NCBI GenBank assembly: GCA_036803025.1
Contig: DAIRVC010000009.1
Location: 1-34,470 of the forward strand
Direction of reading: 5' to 3'
DNA length: 34,470 nt
DNA from: DAIRVC01 sp036803025
Lineage (GTDB): Bacteria; Chloroflexota; Anaerolineae; Anaerolineales; E44-bin32
Shown here piece by piece: positions 33,865 through 34,470 of this stretch (positions within the stretch are counted from its first letter, which is position 1; the number at the start of each line of letters is the position of its first letter). A model generated the notes under the pieces. That model had not been told where the DNA came from. It ran no database searches and saw nothing but the letters and a program-made list of their open reading frames with translations. Made by a program: the position numbers and the translations under genes.

Positions 33865-34470
33865 GTGAGCCGCAAAGACGCCATAACAGACGTTCCCGGT
33901 ATCCGCGTCGGGCACGCGCAAGATGCTGAGGCGCTTACCGGCTGCACCGTGGTGCTGTGCGAGGCCGGCGCGGTGGGCGGCGTGGATGTCAGCGGCGGCG
34001 CGCCGGGGACGCGTGAGACCGATCTGCTGCGTCCGATGCATCTGGTCCACAAGGCCCATGCCGTGCTCTTGACCGGCGGCTCCGCTTTCGGCCTGGAGGC
34101 GGCCACAGGTGTTGTGCGCTATCTCGAAGAGCACAAGGTCGGCTTCGACACGCAGCTGGCCAAGGTCCCGATCGTCCCGGCGGCGGTCTTGTTCGATCTG
34201 GGCATCGGCCGCGCCGATGTACGCCCGGACGCGGCCATGGGCTACACCGCCTGCCTGAATGCCTCGACCGAGGCGCCGGCGGAAGGGAACGCCGGCGCCG
34301 GGATGGGCGCCACGGTGGGCAAGATCCTTGGTCCGGCCGGCGCAGTTAAGTCCGGGATCGGCAGTGTCAGCCTGGAGTTGGGCGGCCGGGCTCGTGTCGG
34401 CGCCATCGTGGCGGTCAACTCGTTGGGCGACGTGATCGACCCGGCGACCGGCCGCATCATCGCCGGCGCG
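33865..34470 (+). CDS. P1/DmpA-family (S58) peptidase, N-terminal part (3' end outside window)
   Basis: Open from GTG 33865 to the window edge, 202 codons, with GAGGGA upstream and 14 bases after the lipoprotein gene. The protein starts ITDVPGIRVGHA, followed by GCTVVLCEAG, GVDVSGGAPGTRETDLL, LTGGSAFGLEAATGV, VPIVPAAVLFDLGIG and GNAGAGMGATVGKILG, all typical of the DmpA/P1 peptidase family. These self-cleaving N-terminal nucleophile-type enzymes are aminopeptidases or related hydrolases. The self-cleavage site and nucleophile lie further on, beyond the window, so activity cannot be judged. The domain is not interrupted up to the edge. Confidence 0.93.
   Translation, partial: MSRKDAITDVPGIRVGHAQDAEALTGCTVVLCEAGAVGGVDVSGGAPGTRETDLLRPMHLVHKAHAVLLTGGSAFGLEAATGVVRYLEEHKVGFDTQLAKVPIVPAAVLFDLGIGRADVRPDAAMGYTACLNASTEAPAEGNAGAGMGATVGKILGPAGAVKSGIGSVSLELGGRARVGAIVAVNSLGDVIDPATGRIIAGA

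Overview
The window is high-GC bacterial chromosome, densely coded on both strands, with no tRNA, rRNA, CRISPR array, transposase or phage gene that I could see. Gene content points to an uncultured member of the Chloroflexota, probably near Anaerolineae: very large GAF/PAS sensor kinases, pyruvate:ferredoxin oxidoreductase next to an ADP-forming acyl-CoA synthetase with its BioD/DRTGG partner, an NfeD-type membrane protease, and a candidate pan-motif RNA upstream of panB (a motif known from this phylum). The assignment is inference; no 16S gene is present. Recognisable promoters are sigma70-like, and several carry an extended -10 of the form TGC-TANANT. GTG and TTG starts and 4-base stop/start overlaps are common.

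Layout. (1) 2-1249: C-terminal third of pyruvate:ferredoxin oxidoreductase, closed by a strong terminator. (2) 1401-4238: membrane-bound PAS/GAF sensor histidine kinase. (3) 4266-4730, minus: YbaK-like tRNA-editing protein. (4) 4818-9517: pantothenate/CoA operon panB-panE-panC-coaX plus a degenerate glycosyltransferase. It starts with a TGC-TATAAT promoter, a 14-bp hairpin with two bulged adenines (pan-motif-like) and a terminator-like hairpin that can be exchanged for a long-range helix. (5) 9540-14091: MarR regulator with a palindrome over its -10, translationally coupled to a heterodimeric (BmrCD/TM287-288-type) ABC exporter. (6) 14188-15285: unknown membrane protein. (7) 15398-17374, minus: NfeD/SppA-like membrane serine protease and an FHA-domain membrane protein, the latter with its own promoter. 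(8) 17493-23535: NERD-like membrane protein, polyprenyl-phosphate-type glycosyltransferase, RNase HII, ADP-forming acyl-CoA synthetase, BioD/DRTGG protein and a small membrane protein. (9) 23549-27364, minus: 1271-residue kinase with about six GAF domains. (10) 27473-30187: aconitase. (11) 30198-30381: a self-contained promoter, three-way-junction RNA and terminator, which I read as a new small RNA gene. (12) 30395-32235: metG with its own promoter and a 14-bp hairpin at the mRNA 5' end. (13) 32309-34470: adenosine-specific kinase family protein, FGE-like lipoprotein, and the start of a P1/DmpA-family peptidase.

How it fits together. Pyruvate oxidoreductase makes acetyl-CoA, and the ADP-forming synthetase can recover ATP from it as acetate. 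Aconitase serves the TCA cycle, and the pan operon supplies the CoA moiety used by all of these. The most novel-looking items are non-coding: the RNA upstream of metG and the switch-like panB leader. Among the proteins, the degenerate NERD-like gene divergent from the NfeD protease is the least explained.
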